Shown piece by piece: positions 8,976 through 17,697 of a stretch of DNA of 64,000 nucleotides. Under the pieces are notes generated by a model. The model made no database searches. It saw nothing but the letters and a program-made list of their open reading frames with translations, and was not told the origin of the DNA. Every line of letters starts with the position of its first letter. Position 1 is the first letter of the stretch. Source of the stretch: an uncultured Cohaesibacter sp. (GTDB lineage: Bacteria > Pseudomonadota > Alphaproteobacteria > Rhizobiales > Cohaesibacteraceae); the NCBI RefSeq assembly GCF_963682185.1, contig NZ_OY821667.1:1036109-1100108 (forward strand), written 5' to 3'. The translations under genes and the position numbers were made by a program.

Positions 8976-9024
8976 ACCTCCTCATTTGATCTTATAACCA
9001 CGCCAATGGTTCAAGTGAGGAGGT
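8976..9024 (-). promoter_or_regulatory. Hairpin masking the tnpA ribosome binding site
   Basis: In the minus-strand mRNA, ACCTCCTCA (from 9024-9016) is perfectly complementary to TGAGGAGGT (8984-8976), which contains the tnpA Shine-Dalgarno sequence. An inner AACCA/TGGTT stem (8996-9000 with 9007-9011) extends the fold. This matches the post-transcriptional repression known for enterobacterial IS200. Confidence 0.7.
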
Positions 9025-9054
9025 CTCTTACCGAAAATGTAGAACTTGTCCAAT

Positions 9055-9073
9055 CCTCCACCGGAGGTGGAGG
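9055..9073. repeat. IS200 left-end hairpin (upstream of tnpA)
   Basis: CCTCCACC, loop GGA, GGTGGAGG: a perfect 8-bp stem near the tnpA-proximal end of the element, paired in function with the hairpin at 8472-8492. Confidence 0.75.
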
Positions 9074-9087
9074 TTTAATGTAGATAC

Positions 9088-9119
9088 AAAAAAGGAGGGA
9101 AGACAAAGTCTACCCTCCT
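9088..9119 (-). terminator. Intrinsic terminator of leuA
   Basis: GGAGGG / CCCTCC outer stem and AGAC / GTCT inner stem with an AAA loop, followed on the minus strand by a T-run (the A-run at 9088-9093). It lies 27 bases after the leuA stop and outside the IS element. Confidence 0.85.
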
Positions 9120-9145
9120 GATATGTCAATGATTTAACAGAGCTC

Positions 9146-10693
9146 TTATTCTGCTGCGCTCGTCTGAGCGTTATGCACTTCCTTTTCCCGGCGTACCATC
9201 AGCTTGTTGAGAGCGGATACATAAGCCTTGGCAGAAGAAACCATGGTGTCAGTGTCGGCAGACCGACCCGTCACCGTATGATCGCCTTCGCGCAAACGAC
9301 AGGACACTTCGGCCTGAGCATCCGTACCGGCGGTCACAGCGCTCACTTGGTACAGCATCAGGCGGGCCTTGTGCGGGATCATCTGCTTGATGGCATTGAA
9401 GATAGCGTCGACAGGGCCGTCACCAGTGGCTTCCTTGGTGACATGCGTGCCATCCATATCCAGCGTTACAATGGCTTTCTGTACGCCGCTGGTGCCCGCA
9501 ATCACGGTCATCGCAATCACCTTGATCTTGTCAGAAGCGGCGCCAACTTCATCATCCACCAGCGCTTCGATATCTTCATCAAAGATGTTCTTCTTTTTGT
9601 CCGCCAGATCCTTGAAGCGGTTGAAGGCATCCTGAAAAGCATTCTCGCCCAGATTATAGCCCAACTGATCCAGCTTCTGCTTGAAGGCGTGACGACCTGA
9701 ATGCTTGCCCATGACCAGATCAGTGCCACCAACGCCCACATCTTCCGGCTTCATGATCTCGTAAGTTTCGGCATTCTTCAGCATGCCATCCTGATGGATA
9801 CCGGATTCATGCGCGAAGGCATTCTTGCCGACAATCGCCTTGTTATACTGCACAGGAAAAGCCGAAACGGCGGATACCAGCTTAGACGCACGGGTCAACA
9901 GCTTGGTATTGATGCCGGTATTGTAAGCAAACACATCATTGCGCGTGCGGATGGCCATAATGACCTCTTCCAGCGCTGCGTTGCCGGCTCGTTCACCCAA
10001 ACCGTTGATTGTGCATTCGATCTGACGGGCACCGCCACGCACCGCTGCCAGCGAATTGGCCACAGCCATACCCAGATCGTTGTGGCAGTGCGCCGAGAAA
10101 ATCGCCTTGTCAGAGTTCGGAACCGTTTCGATAACCCTTTTGAACAAATCGGCGATTTCGAGTGGTGTGGTATAGCCAACCGTATCTGGAATGTTGATCG
10201 TGGTAGCACCGGCATTGATGGCCGCTTCCACGCATTTGCACAGGAAGTCAAATTCGGTGCGGGTGCCGTCTTCGGCCGACCATTCCACATCATCGGTCCA
10301 GTTGCGCGCGCGCGTAACGGACTCGATCACCTTTTCATAGACCCGGTCCGGCTCCATCTGCAACTTGTATTTCATATGCACCGGGCTGGTGGAAATGAAG
10401 GTATGAATGCGGCTCTTTTCAGCGTGTTTGATGGCTTCCCCTGCCCGGTCGATATCTTTGGCGCCAGCGCGGGCCAAACCGCAAACGGTAGCGTTCTTGA
10501 CCACCTTGGCGATTTCGCTTACGGCCTCGAAATCACCGTTGGAGGCGATGGGAAACCCGGCCTCGATCACGTCGACGCCCAATTCATCCAGAACCTTCGC
10601 CACCTGCAACTTCTCTTCCAGCGTCATGGACGCACCGGGAGACTGTTCACCATCGCGCAAGGTTGTGTCGAAAATTACAATGTCGTTATTCAT
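9146..10693 (-). CDS. leuA: 2-isopropylmalate synthase
   Basis: First committed enzyme of leucine synthesis: condenses acetyl-CoA with 2-ketoisovalerate. The N-terminal TIM-barrel HMGL-like domain has DTTLRDGEQSPG and the metal-binding SAHCHNDLGMA; the C-terminal third is the leucine-binding regulatory LeuA domain, and the length of about 515 matches class I enzymes. Two in-frame ATGs exist, 10702 and 10693. The second is preferred because AGCAGG abuts the first but lies 9 bases before the second. Upstream is a Leu-rich leader peptide with RNA hairpins, so transcription or translation is probably attenuated by charged leucyl-tRNA. A terminator follows. Confidence 0.95.
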   Translation of the reverse strand: MNNDIVIFDTTLRDGEQSPGASMTLEEKLQVAKVLDELGVDVIEAGFPIASNGDFEAVSEIAKVVKNATVCGLARAGAKDIDRAGEAIKHAEKSRIHTFISTSPVHMKYKLQMEPDRVYEKVIESVTRARNWTDDVEWSAEDGTRTEFDFLCKCVEAAINAGATTINIPDTVGYTTPLEIADLFKRVIETVPNSDKAIFSAHCHNDLGMAVANSLAAVRGGARQIECTINGLGERAGNAALEEVIMAIRTRNDVFAYNTGINTKLLTRASKLVSAVSAFPVQYNKAIVGKNAFAHESGIHQDGMLKNAETYEIMKPEDVGVGGTDLVMGKHSGRHAFKQKLDQLGYNLGENAFQDAFNRFKDLADKKKNIFDEDIEALVDDEVGAASDKIKVIAMTVIAGTSGVQKAIVTLDMDGTHVTKEATGDGPVDAIFNAIKQMIPHKARLMLYQVSAVTAGTDAQAEVSCRLREGDHTVTGRSADTDTMVSSAKAYVSALNKLMVRREKEVHNAQTSAAE

Positions 10694-10702
10694 AAAACTC
10701 AT

Positions 10703-10836
10703 CCTGCTCTTTGCCGCTGCAGCGCATGGATCTGTTCACATGCAAAGCCAACAAGCGGCTGGAATATTTCCTGCTGCCTTGAAGTTTGTAATCCCCTGAA
10801 GATCCGCCGCCGAATGAGATCAGCGCCTGTCGATGT
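10703..10836 (-). promoter_or_regulatory. leuA leader RNA with alternative hairpins
   Basis: Between the leader peptide stop and leuA. One 8-bp inverted repeat pairs CCCCTGAA (10843-10836, spanning the leader stop) with TTCAGGGG (10800-10793). A second hairpin, GCCGCT...AGCGGC with an inner GCATG/CATGC, ends about 15 bases before leuA. There is no clear hairpin plus T-run, so control could act on termination of another kind or on leuA translation. Confidence 0.6.
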
Positions 10837-10944
10837 TCAGGGGCAGATAAGGAGGAGTAGTTCGGAATTTAGGCGTGCGAGAGCGTTGGGAGCGGGTAGC
10901 TCAACCAATTTGATCTGACCAATTTTGCTCTCTGGAGCGGCCAT
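10837..10944 (-). CDS. Leucine-rich leader peptide of leuA
   Basis: A 35-residue open frame ending SELLLLICP, with four consecutive leucine codons (CTA CTC CTC CTT, 10860-10849) six codons or fewer from the stop. It contains 8 leucines plus several Ile and Val. The ATG at 10944 has GAGAGAG 6 bases upstream. It lies 134 bases before leuA on the same strand, and the stop codon is inside the 5' arm of an 8-bp RNA stem. A ribosome stalled at the leucine codons would cover that arm. This is the layout of a leucine attenuator, a known type of control for leuA in proteobacteria; the assignment here is from sequence alone. Confidence 0.75.
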   Translation of the reverse strand: MAAPESKIGQIKLVELPAPNALARLNSELLLLICP

Positions 10945-11112
10945 AAAAATCTCTCTCATACGTTTGCAGACAATGCTTTTGCATCTCTGCCATTCGGTAT
11001 GGAAAATCTGTAACCGATTAAGCGCAAGGAAACAAGAGCAAATTTCACACACCACGAGAAGAAAGGACGTTAGTTGATCAGAGGTAGAATTTGACTTCCA
11101 TTCCCCTAACAA

Positions 11113-11331
11113 CCAAAAGATGCAACATGATAGTTAAAGAAATACAATACAATATATTCGAATTATTACTTCCCATTAATCAAGTGATCATTATCGTTAG
11201 TATTTGTAAATCACATATATATAAATGATTTTTAAATTAATTTATTCAAATATAAAGACTAAAGGAAAACCCGCCAATAAATATCCAGTAATAGTTGCTG
11301 GAAATAAAAATACAGTCGAAAGGCGCAAAAT
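11113..11331. other. AT-rich spacer upstream of the chemoreceptor gene
   Basis: A strikingly AT-rich stretch, roughly a quarter GC by eye, with runs such as ATATATATAAATG and TTAAATTAATTT. It presumably holds the chemoreceptor promoter and could bind a silencer of the MucR or H-NS type. No specific -35/-10 pair is proposed. The leuA promoter is probably at its left side, near 10960-11100. Confidence 0.5.
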
Positions 11332-13044
11332 ATGAACCTGCTTTCGAAACTGAAGCTCACCCAGAAAGTGACATTTCTGACCATCGGCTCGGTGTTGATC
11401 TGTATGATCGCGCTTGCAACGGCAACCTGGTCAACAATCAGCACCAAGATCAAATCAGACGTACTGCAGCAGCAATCAATCAGCATTCGCGTAGCCTCGC
11501 AAGTTTTTGAAGCCAGCCTGCCTGATGTGACTGTCACGAGAGACGCTTCAGGTGGAATCAGTCGCCTCGCCATGAAAGAGATCCCCGCATTCTCTAACCA
11601 TGACATGATTGACCGCATCGGCTCCATCACAGGCGAAACCGCGACCGTGTTTGCATGGGATCAAGAAAGCAGGGATTTCTGGCGCAAAACAACCAACATC
11701 AAGAAGCCGGACGGCAAAAGAGCCATCGGCACCCCCTTGGGCCAAAATGGCGCTGTTTACCCTGTCGTCACGCAAGGCAAGACATTCGTTGGTGAAGCTG
11801 TGATTCTTGGCGTACCCTACTACACGCTCTATCAACCAATCTTCTCTGCCTCAAACGAGGTCAACGGCATTCTCTATGTTGGCATCCAGAAAGAACGCGT
11901 CCAGTCCATTCTGAGTGACGTATTGCAGAGCCTTCTGATCTCTGCTGTCGTGGTAGGTGCCTTGATTGTAGGGTTCGCCTTCTTTGCCAGCCGCCGCATG
12001 ATGAAGCCTCTGCCCGTCATGACCAATCTGTTGGCAGCGATCTCGCGCGATGACAAGATTTCGGAAATCCCCTATCAGTCTCGCAAAGACGAAATCGGTG
12101 ATATGGCTGCAGCCGTTGCCGTGCTGAATGATAAGAATGTGCATCGCCTTGAACTGGAACAGAATAAAGCGGAAACCGACAAGGAACGCGAACTGCGCGA
12201 GCAGAAGATGCTGCAAACCGTAACAGCGTTTGATCACGACATTCAGTCCATTCTGGAAGCAGTCGCCGACAACTCAAGAACCATGGAAGGCACCGCTCAG
12301 CGCCTGACGGAAATCGCAGAGACAACCGCAGAGCAATCCAACAGCGCCTCTTCGGTTTCCAACGAAGCGGCAAGCAATGTCCAGACGGTCGCCTCCGCTT
12401 CTGAGGAACTCTCCGCCTCCATCGGCGAAATCTCTCAGCAGCTCACCAAGACGCGGTCTGTTGTGTCCCTTGCATCCGATGAGTCGGTTGCCACCAACGA
12501 GAAGGTCGAGAGCCTCGACATGGCCGCACAGAAGATTGGCGAAGTCGTAACCCTCATTCAGGCCATCGCCGAACAAACCAACCTGCTGGCACTCAACGCC
12601 ACCATCGAGGCTGCACGCGCAGGAGAAGCAGGCAAGGGCTTTGCCGTTGTGGCCGCCGAAGTCAAGGAGCTGGCCAACCAGACCTCCAAGGCTACCGAGG
12701 AGATCTCCAACCAGATTTCCGGTATCCAGACCTCGTCTCAGGAAGCAGTTTCTGCCATTTCCAAGATCTCTGAAACCATGGCCGAGGTGAATGAATATAC
12801 CAATTCCATCGCCGCCGCCGTGGAACAGCAGGGCTCAGCCACTCAGGAAATCAGCTCTAACGTCCAGCAGGCTTCGGTGGGCACCAGCGAAGTCAACGAG
12901 CGTATGGCTTCGGTCAGCAGTTCGGTTGCCGATACCCATCAATCCGCCGAGAATGTACTGGAAGCCTCTCGCAATGCCGCTGAACAGGCAAAGCAACTGC
13001 GCTCCCGCATCGAAAGCTTCCTCAAGGACATTCAGGCCGCTTGA
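11332..13044 (+). CDS. Methyl-accepting chemotaxis protein with periplasmic Cache-type sensor
   Basis: A 570-residue chemoreceptor. Order: N-terminal transmembrane helix (about 12-32), a periplasmic single-Cache type domain (about 35-190, with [17 protein letters not shown] and PYYTLYQPI), a second transmembrane helix (about 195-215), a HAMP-like region (about 217-270), and a cytoplasmic signalling domain whose hairpin tip reads [19 protein letters not shown]. It has no CheR-binding C-terminal pentapeptide. The ligand is unknown; sCache domains often bind small carboxylates. It is a single gene with its own AT-rich upstream region and a strong terminator. Confidence 0.92.
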   Translation: MNLLSKLKLTQKVTFLTIGSVLICMIALATATWSTISTKIKSDVLQQQSISIRVASQVFEASLPDVTVTRDASGGISRLAMKEIPAFSNHDMIDRIGSITGETATVFAWDQESRDFWRKTTNIKKPDGKRAIGTPLGQNGAVYPVVTQGKTFVGEAVILGVPYYTLYQPIFSASNEVNGILYVGIQKERVQSILSDVLQSLLISAVVVGALIVGFAFFASRRMMKPLPVMTNLLAAISRDDKISEIPYQSRKDEIGDMAAAVAVLNDKNVHRLELEQNKAETDKERELREQKMLQTVTAFDHDIQSILEAVADNSRTMEGTAQRLTEIAETTAEQSNSASSVSNEAASNVQTVASASEELSASIGEISQQLTKTRSVVSLASDESVATNEKVESLDMAAQKIGEVVTLIQAIAEQTNLLALNATIEAARAGEAGKGFAVVAAEVKELANQTSKATEEISNQISGIQTSSQEAVSAISKISETMAEVNEYTNSIAAAVEQQGSATQEISSNVQQASVGTSEVNERMASVSSSVADTHQSAENVLEASRNAAEQAKQLRSRIESFLKDIQAA

Positions 13045-13110
13045 CGCAAGCGAAGCGGGTCTGGGGCCCATTCTCCAGACCTTGCCGCTATGACTTGCAG
13101 CAAGAAAAAC

Positions 13111-13152
13111 AAAAAAGCCACGGTGCGGAAGACCCGACACCGTGGCTTTTTT
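13111..13152. terminator. Bidirectional intrinsic terminator
   Basis: GCCACGGTG / CACCGTGGC 9-bp stem flanked by A6 on the left and T6 on the right. It serves the chemoreceptor gene on the plus strand and the racemase-like gene on the minus strand. Confidence 0.93.
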
Positions 13153-13199
13153 CTATTCTGACGAAGTTGGCCTTGCGCGCTGGCGCAGCCCTTCCCCTC

Positions 13200-13871
13200 T
13201 TAGCGATAATGAGAGAGCAAATAGGCGCGCGTTGCACTCAATGCAGACATCACCTTCTGGGCGCGCGGAGATTTGCAATAGGCCAGAGACGGTGCAATTG
13301 ATACCTGACCAACCCCCACATGGGTGTATTTGTCATCATTCTCAAGGAAGGTATCCAGCGCGGTCACGCAGGCCTTTTTGTAGCCTTCCAGATCACCGGC
13401 AAGGAAGATGTCCCACACTTCGGGCAGCAGAATGGTTTCAACGCCGATCGACTCAGCGCCAAGCACATCGCGGCAGGTCTTGAACAGCCCACCGGTCGCT
13501 TCCATGGTGGAAGGCGCGGTAACGAGAATGGCGATATCGCTGCGTCCCGGATTGGACATGGCCTTTTTAAACACATCATCGGCCAGCAGACGGTCGGTCC
13601 TGAGCACCGGCGCCCCTTCAACCATCAGTCGATCCGCAATCGGGCTGAGCGTCGAGCAGGTGACGAGCAACAGATCGACCCCGCGGGCGCATTCCAGAAT
13701 GGCGCGCTCGATTTCCGCTCCGATGTCCGCATCGATATATCCAAGTTCGGTCACCTTCTGCAGCAAATCATTCCGCACAAAATGCTGCTCAGGCACCAGA
13801 TTCGTGCCTTCTAGCGCTTCAGAAAAAAGCGCAATGTTACTCTCGATGCTGTGTAGGAAAGAAAAAGACAT
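13200..13871 (-). CDS. Asp/Glu/hydantoin racemase superfamily protein
   Basis: A 223-residue protein of the aspartate/glutamate racemase fold. It has the first catalytic-type cysteine in LLLVTCSTLSPIAD, with further cysteines in KTCRDV and KKACVTAL as candidates for the second. The family covers amino-acid racemases, maleate isomerases and arylmalonate decarboxylases; the substrate cannot be read here. The frame extends to 13904, but the ATG at 13871 gives the normal family start (MSFSFLHSIESN). A PhzF gene lies just upstream on the same strand, so the two may be co-expressed. Confidence 0.72.
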   Translation of the reverse strand: MSFSFLHSIESNIALFSEALEGTNLVPEQHFVRNDLLQKVTELGYIDADIGAEIERAILECARGVDLLLVTCSTLSPIADRLMVEGAPVLRTDRLLADDVFKKAMSNPGRSDIAILVTAPSTMEATGGLFKTCRDVLGAESIGVETILLPEVWDIFLAGDLEGYKKACVTALDTFLENDDKYTHVGVGQVSIAPSLAYCKSPRAQKVMSALSATRAYLLSHYR

Positions 13872-13965
13872 TAGGGTCGCCTGGAACAATCTTGGATAAA
13901 ACAAATTAGGTCAGCGGATGGCCTGTTGGTGGCACAATAAGACCAAATTTCACCCAACGCCAGTG

Positions 13966-14892
13966 TTAAATATACAATTTTCCTTCAGAAACAAGGACCA
14001 CACGTCCTCCAATTGTCTCACTTGTCAGCCGTCCCTCGGCGACTTCCATGCCCAGCTCGATAATGGACGGGCGTTCCATTTCAAACCCCTGCTCGATGCG
14101 ATATTTGTGGTTTCCCTGTCCGGGCTTGTCGAATTGGCAAATCACGCCGGCAAAGGCAGCTGCGGCAGATCCTGTTGCAGGATCCTCCACAATCCCCGTT
14201 CCCGGAGCAAACATGCGCGTGTGAAAGCTGGAATCATGGCAGGTGGTTTCGCGCGTATAAAGATAGGCATCGTTATGCTCATGTGCCCCAAAAGCTGAAC
14301 TCCAGCTCGGCATCACCGGTCGCGCCCGTTTCATGGCTTCCAGATTGCGAATAGGCACCATCGCAAAAGGCACGCCAGCCGAATAAGCCGTCGGCACGTG
14401 ATTTTCAAAGCCGATATCCTTGATGTGCAATCCCAGCGCAGCGGCAATCTCGTCTTTTGAGCCCAACTGCACCGATGCCATGGGCTTGGACAGTTGCGGA
14501 ACCTCGAAAACGGCCTTGCCCATGCCGTCGGACGCCAGTTTGACCTTGGCGCGAATGCGCCCCACCTTCTCTTCCAGCAGCATTACGCAATTCTGTTCGC
14601 TTTCCAAATCAGGAAAACGCAAGAAGCCAAGCAACACCGCCGCCCCCACAGTGGGGTGACCGGCAAAAGGCATCTCGAAGGTCGGTGTAAAAATGCGCAG
14701 GAACGCACTATGTGCCTTGTTCTCGGGTTTGCAGACAAACACCGTTTCGGAAAAATTGAACTCTCTGGCAATCTTTTGCATCTGATCACCGGAGAGATCA
14801 TCACTATCGAGCACCACTGCCAGCGGATTGCCTGCAAACAGATCTTTGGTGAACACATCAAGAGTGAAATAGCGATGCTCAGCATTGGACAT
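13966..14892 (-). CDS. PhzF family isomerase
   Basis: A PhzF/DapF-fold enzyme of 308 residues. Diagnostic segments are LDVFTKDLFAGNPLAVVLD, the catalytic-region glutamate in REFNFSETVFV, MPFAGHPTVGAAVLL and GIVEDPATGSAAAAF. PhzF isomerises trans-2,3-dihydro-3-hydroxyanthranilate in phenazine makers, but most homologues lie outside phenazine clusters and have unknown substrates, as here. The frame opens with TTG at 14919; the ATG at 14892 is preferred since the conserved fold starts a few residues later. Confidence 0.85.
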   Translation of the reverse strand: MSNAEHRYFTLDVFTKDLFAGNPLAVVLDSDDLSGDQMQKIAREFNFSETVFVCKPENKAHSAFLRIFTPTFEMPFAGHPTVGAAVLLGFLRFPDLESEQNCVMLLEEKVGRIRAKVKLASDGMGKAVFEVPQLSKPMASVQLGSKDEIAAALGLHIKDIGFENHVPTAYSAGVPFAMVPIRNLEAMKRARPVMPSWSSAFGAHEHNDAYLYTRETTCHDSSFHTRMFAPGTGIVEDPATGSAAAAFAGVICQFDKPGQGNHKYRIEQGFEMERPSIIELGMEVAEGRLTSETIGGRVVLVSEGKLYI

Positions 14893-15002
14893 GTGGTCTC
14901 GTTCCGAATTTGATGACAAAAAGACGCAGGGCTTGACAGTATAGGCTTAACCCGTTGGGTGGACCAACATCAAAGCGCGGTAAACCTAAATAAAGAATAA
15001 AG

Positions 15003-15033
15003 AAAAATCCCGATCACGAGGACCGGGATTTTT
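15003..15033 (-). terminator. Intrinsic terminator of ilvC
   Basis: AAAAATCCCG / CGGGATTTTT perfect stem; its minus-strand copy ends in a T-run. It begins 26 bases after the ilvC stop. Confidence 0.9.
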
Positions 15034-15058
15034 GTAGAATTTACAGAAGAAAAAACGC

Positions 15059-16114
<1,056 letters not shown>

Positions 16115-16242
16115 TTACCCGAACAGCCTGATATTTGGTCGAAACCGAAAGATTTGAACTCGGCCTAAAAGATGTCGCGATCAAGGTCAAGCCCAAATAT
16201 GAACTGGTTGCTCCTTATTGGAGCAGGATTGCTAATGTCCGC

Positions 16243-16986
16243 TTACAATTCGCCCATTGCTCGCTGAAAGCGACGAACCGTTTCTTCAAATCCGTAAATC
16301 AAAGCTTCTGCAATAAAGCCATGACCGATGGACACTTCTCTGATGAATGGCACTTCCTTCATCAGCGCTGGCAGATTTTCCGGCGTCAGGTCGTGGCCGG
16401 CATTCACGCCAAGTCCCGCTTCCTTCGCCGCATTCGCTGTGACAGCCACTTCTGCAAGCCGGGTTGCGGCCAGAGCTTCATCTGCGTAGCAAGCCCCGTA
16501 AGGGCCGGTATAGACTTCGATGCGGTCTGCCCCGACAGCGGCAGCCTTGGCTGGCTGATCCGGTTCCGGATTCACAAAAAGAGACACCTTCATGCCCGAG
16601 TTTTTGATGACGTCGACAGAGCGGCGCAGCAAACCGTCATTCGCCTCGAAATCCCAGCCATGGTCAGAGGTCTGCTGAGAGGGATCGTCGGGCACAAAAA
16701 GAACCTGATCCGGCCGCGCTTCCTCGCATAGAGCCAAAAAGCGATTGTCTGGATAGCCTTCAAGGCAGAGTTCCTTGCCGGTGAAATCGGAGCGGATCAA
16801 ATCCGCCAGATCCCGCACATCCTGTCCGCGGATGTGGCGCTCATCGGGGCGTGGATGGACCGTGATGCCCTTTGCTCCGGTTTCCAGAGCAATCCGGGCC
16901 AGCCCCGTGACACTGGGCCATGGCAGATCGCGCCGGTTGCGCAACACGGCCACTGCATTCACATTCACGCTCAATCGTGTTTTCAT
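16243..16986 (-). CDS. pdxJ: Pyridoxine 5'-phosphate synthase
   Basis: Last step of the DXP-dependent vitamin B6 pathway: joins 1-deoxyxylulose 5-phosphate and 3-amino-2-oxopropyl phosphate. At 247 residues it is the usual length. Conserved features are the N-terminal LSVNVNAVAVLRNRR, the catalytic-region ITVHPRPDERHI, and VNAGHDLTPENL. AAGGA precedes the ATG. It lies between ilvN and ilvC on the same strand; PLP is the cofactor of the branched-chain transaminase, a loose link only. Confidence 0.95.
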   Translation of the reverse strand: MKTRLSVNVNAVAVLRNRRDLPWPSVTGLARIALETGAKGITVHPRPDERHIRGQDVRDLADLIRSDFTGKELCLEGYPDNRFLALCEEARPDQVLFVPDDPSQQTSDHGWDFEANDGLLRRSVDVIKNSGMKVSLFVNPEPDQPAKAAAVGADRIEVYTGPYGACYADEALAATRLAEVAVTANAAKEAGLGVNAGHDLTPENLPALMKEVPFIREVSIGHGFIAEALIYGFEETVRRFQRAMGEL

Positions 16987-17114
16987 AGAAATTCAGTCCT
17001 TCCAACGGTAACCCAACGAAAGCCACCCTGGCAGAAGAAGGATTGATCGAGCCATCTGCTTTTTTCAGAAGGCCCGTTCAATCGGTTCCCAATCGCTACC
17101 CGGAGGGGGGATCC

Positions 17115-17657
17115 TCAGGTTTTATCTTGTCCGCGCCGCAGGGCCACCACGCCGGTACGGCACACCTCAACCAGCCCAAGCGGCTGCATAATAGTGATAA
17201 ACTGCTCGATCTTGTTTTTCCGACCAGTCATCTCGAAAACAAAATGTTCGGCCGTAGCATCGATCACCGTAGCACGAAATGCATCAGCCAATCTGAGAGC
17301 TTCCACTCTTTTATCGCCCGTTCCTGCGACTTTGATCAAGGCCAGCTCCCTTTCTAGCGGAGCCACTTCGAATGTCGACAGATCAGCAACTTCATGCACC
17401 GGCACCAGACGGCCCAGCTGCGAGCGGATCTGTTGCAACACTGGAGGGGTTGCAGTCGTTACGATAGTGATGCGCGAAACATGATCCTCATGGGAGGTTT
17501 CCGACACTGTAAGAGAGTCAATATTGTATCCCCGACCGGAAAAGAGGCCGATCACGCGCGCCAGCACACCCGGTTCGTTGTCCACGAGGACAGAGAGCGT
17601 GTGCGTTTCTTCAACGGTCGATACTTCTTCAATGAAATAGGCAGATCCTTGCTGCAT
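17115..17657 (-). CDS. ilvN: Acetolactate synthase, small regulatory subunit
   Basis: Regulatory subunit of acetohydroxyacid synthase, which activates the catalytic subunit and confers valine feedback inhibition. The 180-residue protein has an ACT domain at about 18-90 (THTLSVLVDNEPGVLARVIGLF) and a C-terminal ALS_ss_C domain ending near the C-terminus. AAGGA precedes the ATG by 8 bases. It starts 40 bases after ilvB, so both share the leader-controlled ilvB promoter. Confidence 0.95.
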   Translation of the reverse strand: MQQGSAYFIEEVSTVEETHTLSVLVDNEPGVLARVIGLFSGRGYNIDSLTVSETSHEDHVSRITIVTTATPPVLQQIRSQLGRLVPVHEVADLSTFEVAPLERELALIKVAGTGDKRVEALRLADAFRATVIDATAEHFVFEMTGRKNKIEQFITIMQPLGLVEVCRTGVVALRRGQDKT

Positions 17658-17697
17658 CTTGCCGTTCCTTCTTTTGAAATGCGTGTTGCGTTATCGG

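Larger units (their letters stand above)
8464..9080 (-). mobile_element. IS200/IS605-family insertion sequence (IS200 type, tnpA only)
   Basis: A roughly 615-base element with one intact transposase gene, a GC-rich hairpin near each end (8472-8492 and 9055-9073), each followed on the plus strand by GTTT, and no tnpB. No terminal inverted repeats or target duplication are seen, as expected for HUH-type single-strand transposition. It lies between the leuA terminator and the MOSC gene. Exact ends cannot be fixed without an empty-site comparison. Confidence 0.85.

Noticed and set aside
9701-10918. A long plus-strand open frame opposite leuA (about 405 codons)
   Set aside because: It is fully antisense to a conserved enzyme gene, has no recognisable domain, and such frames arise from codon bias.
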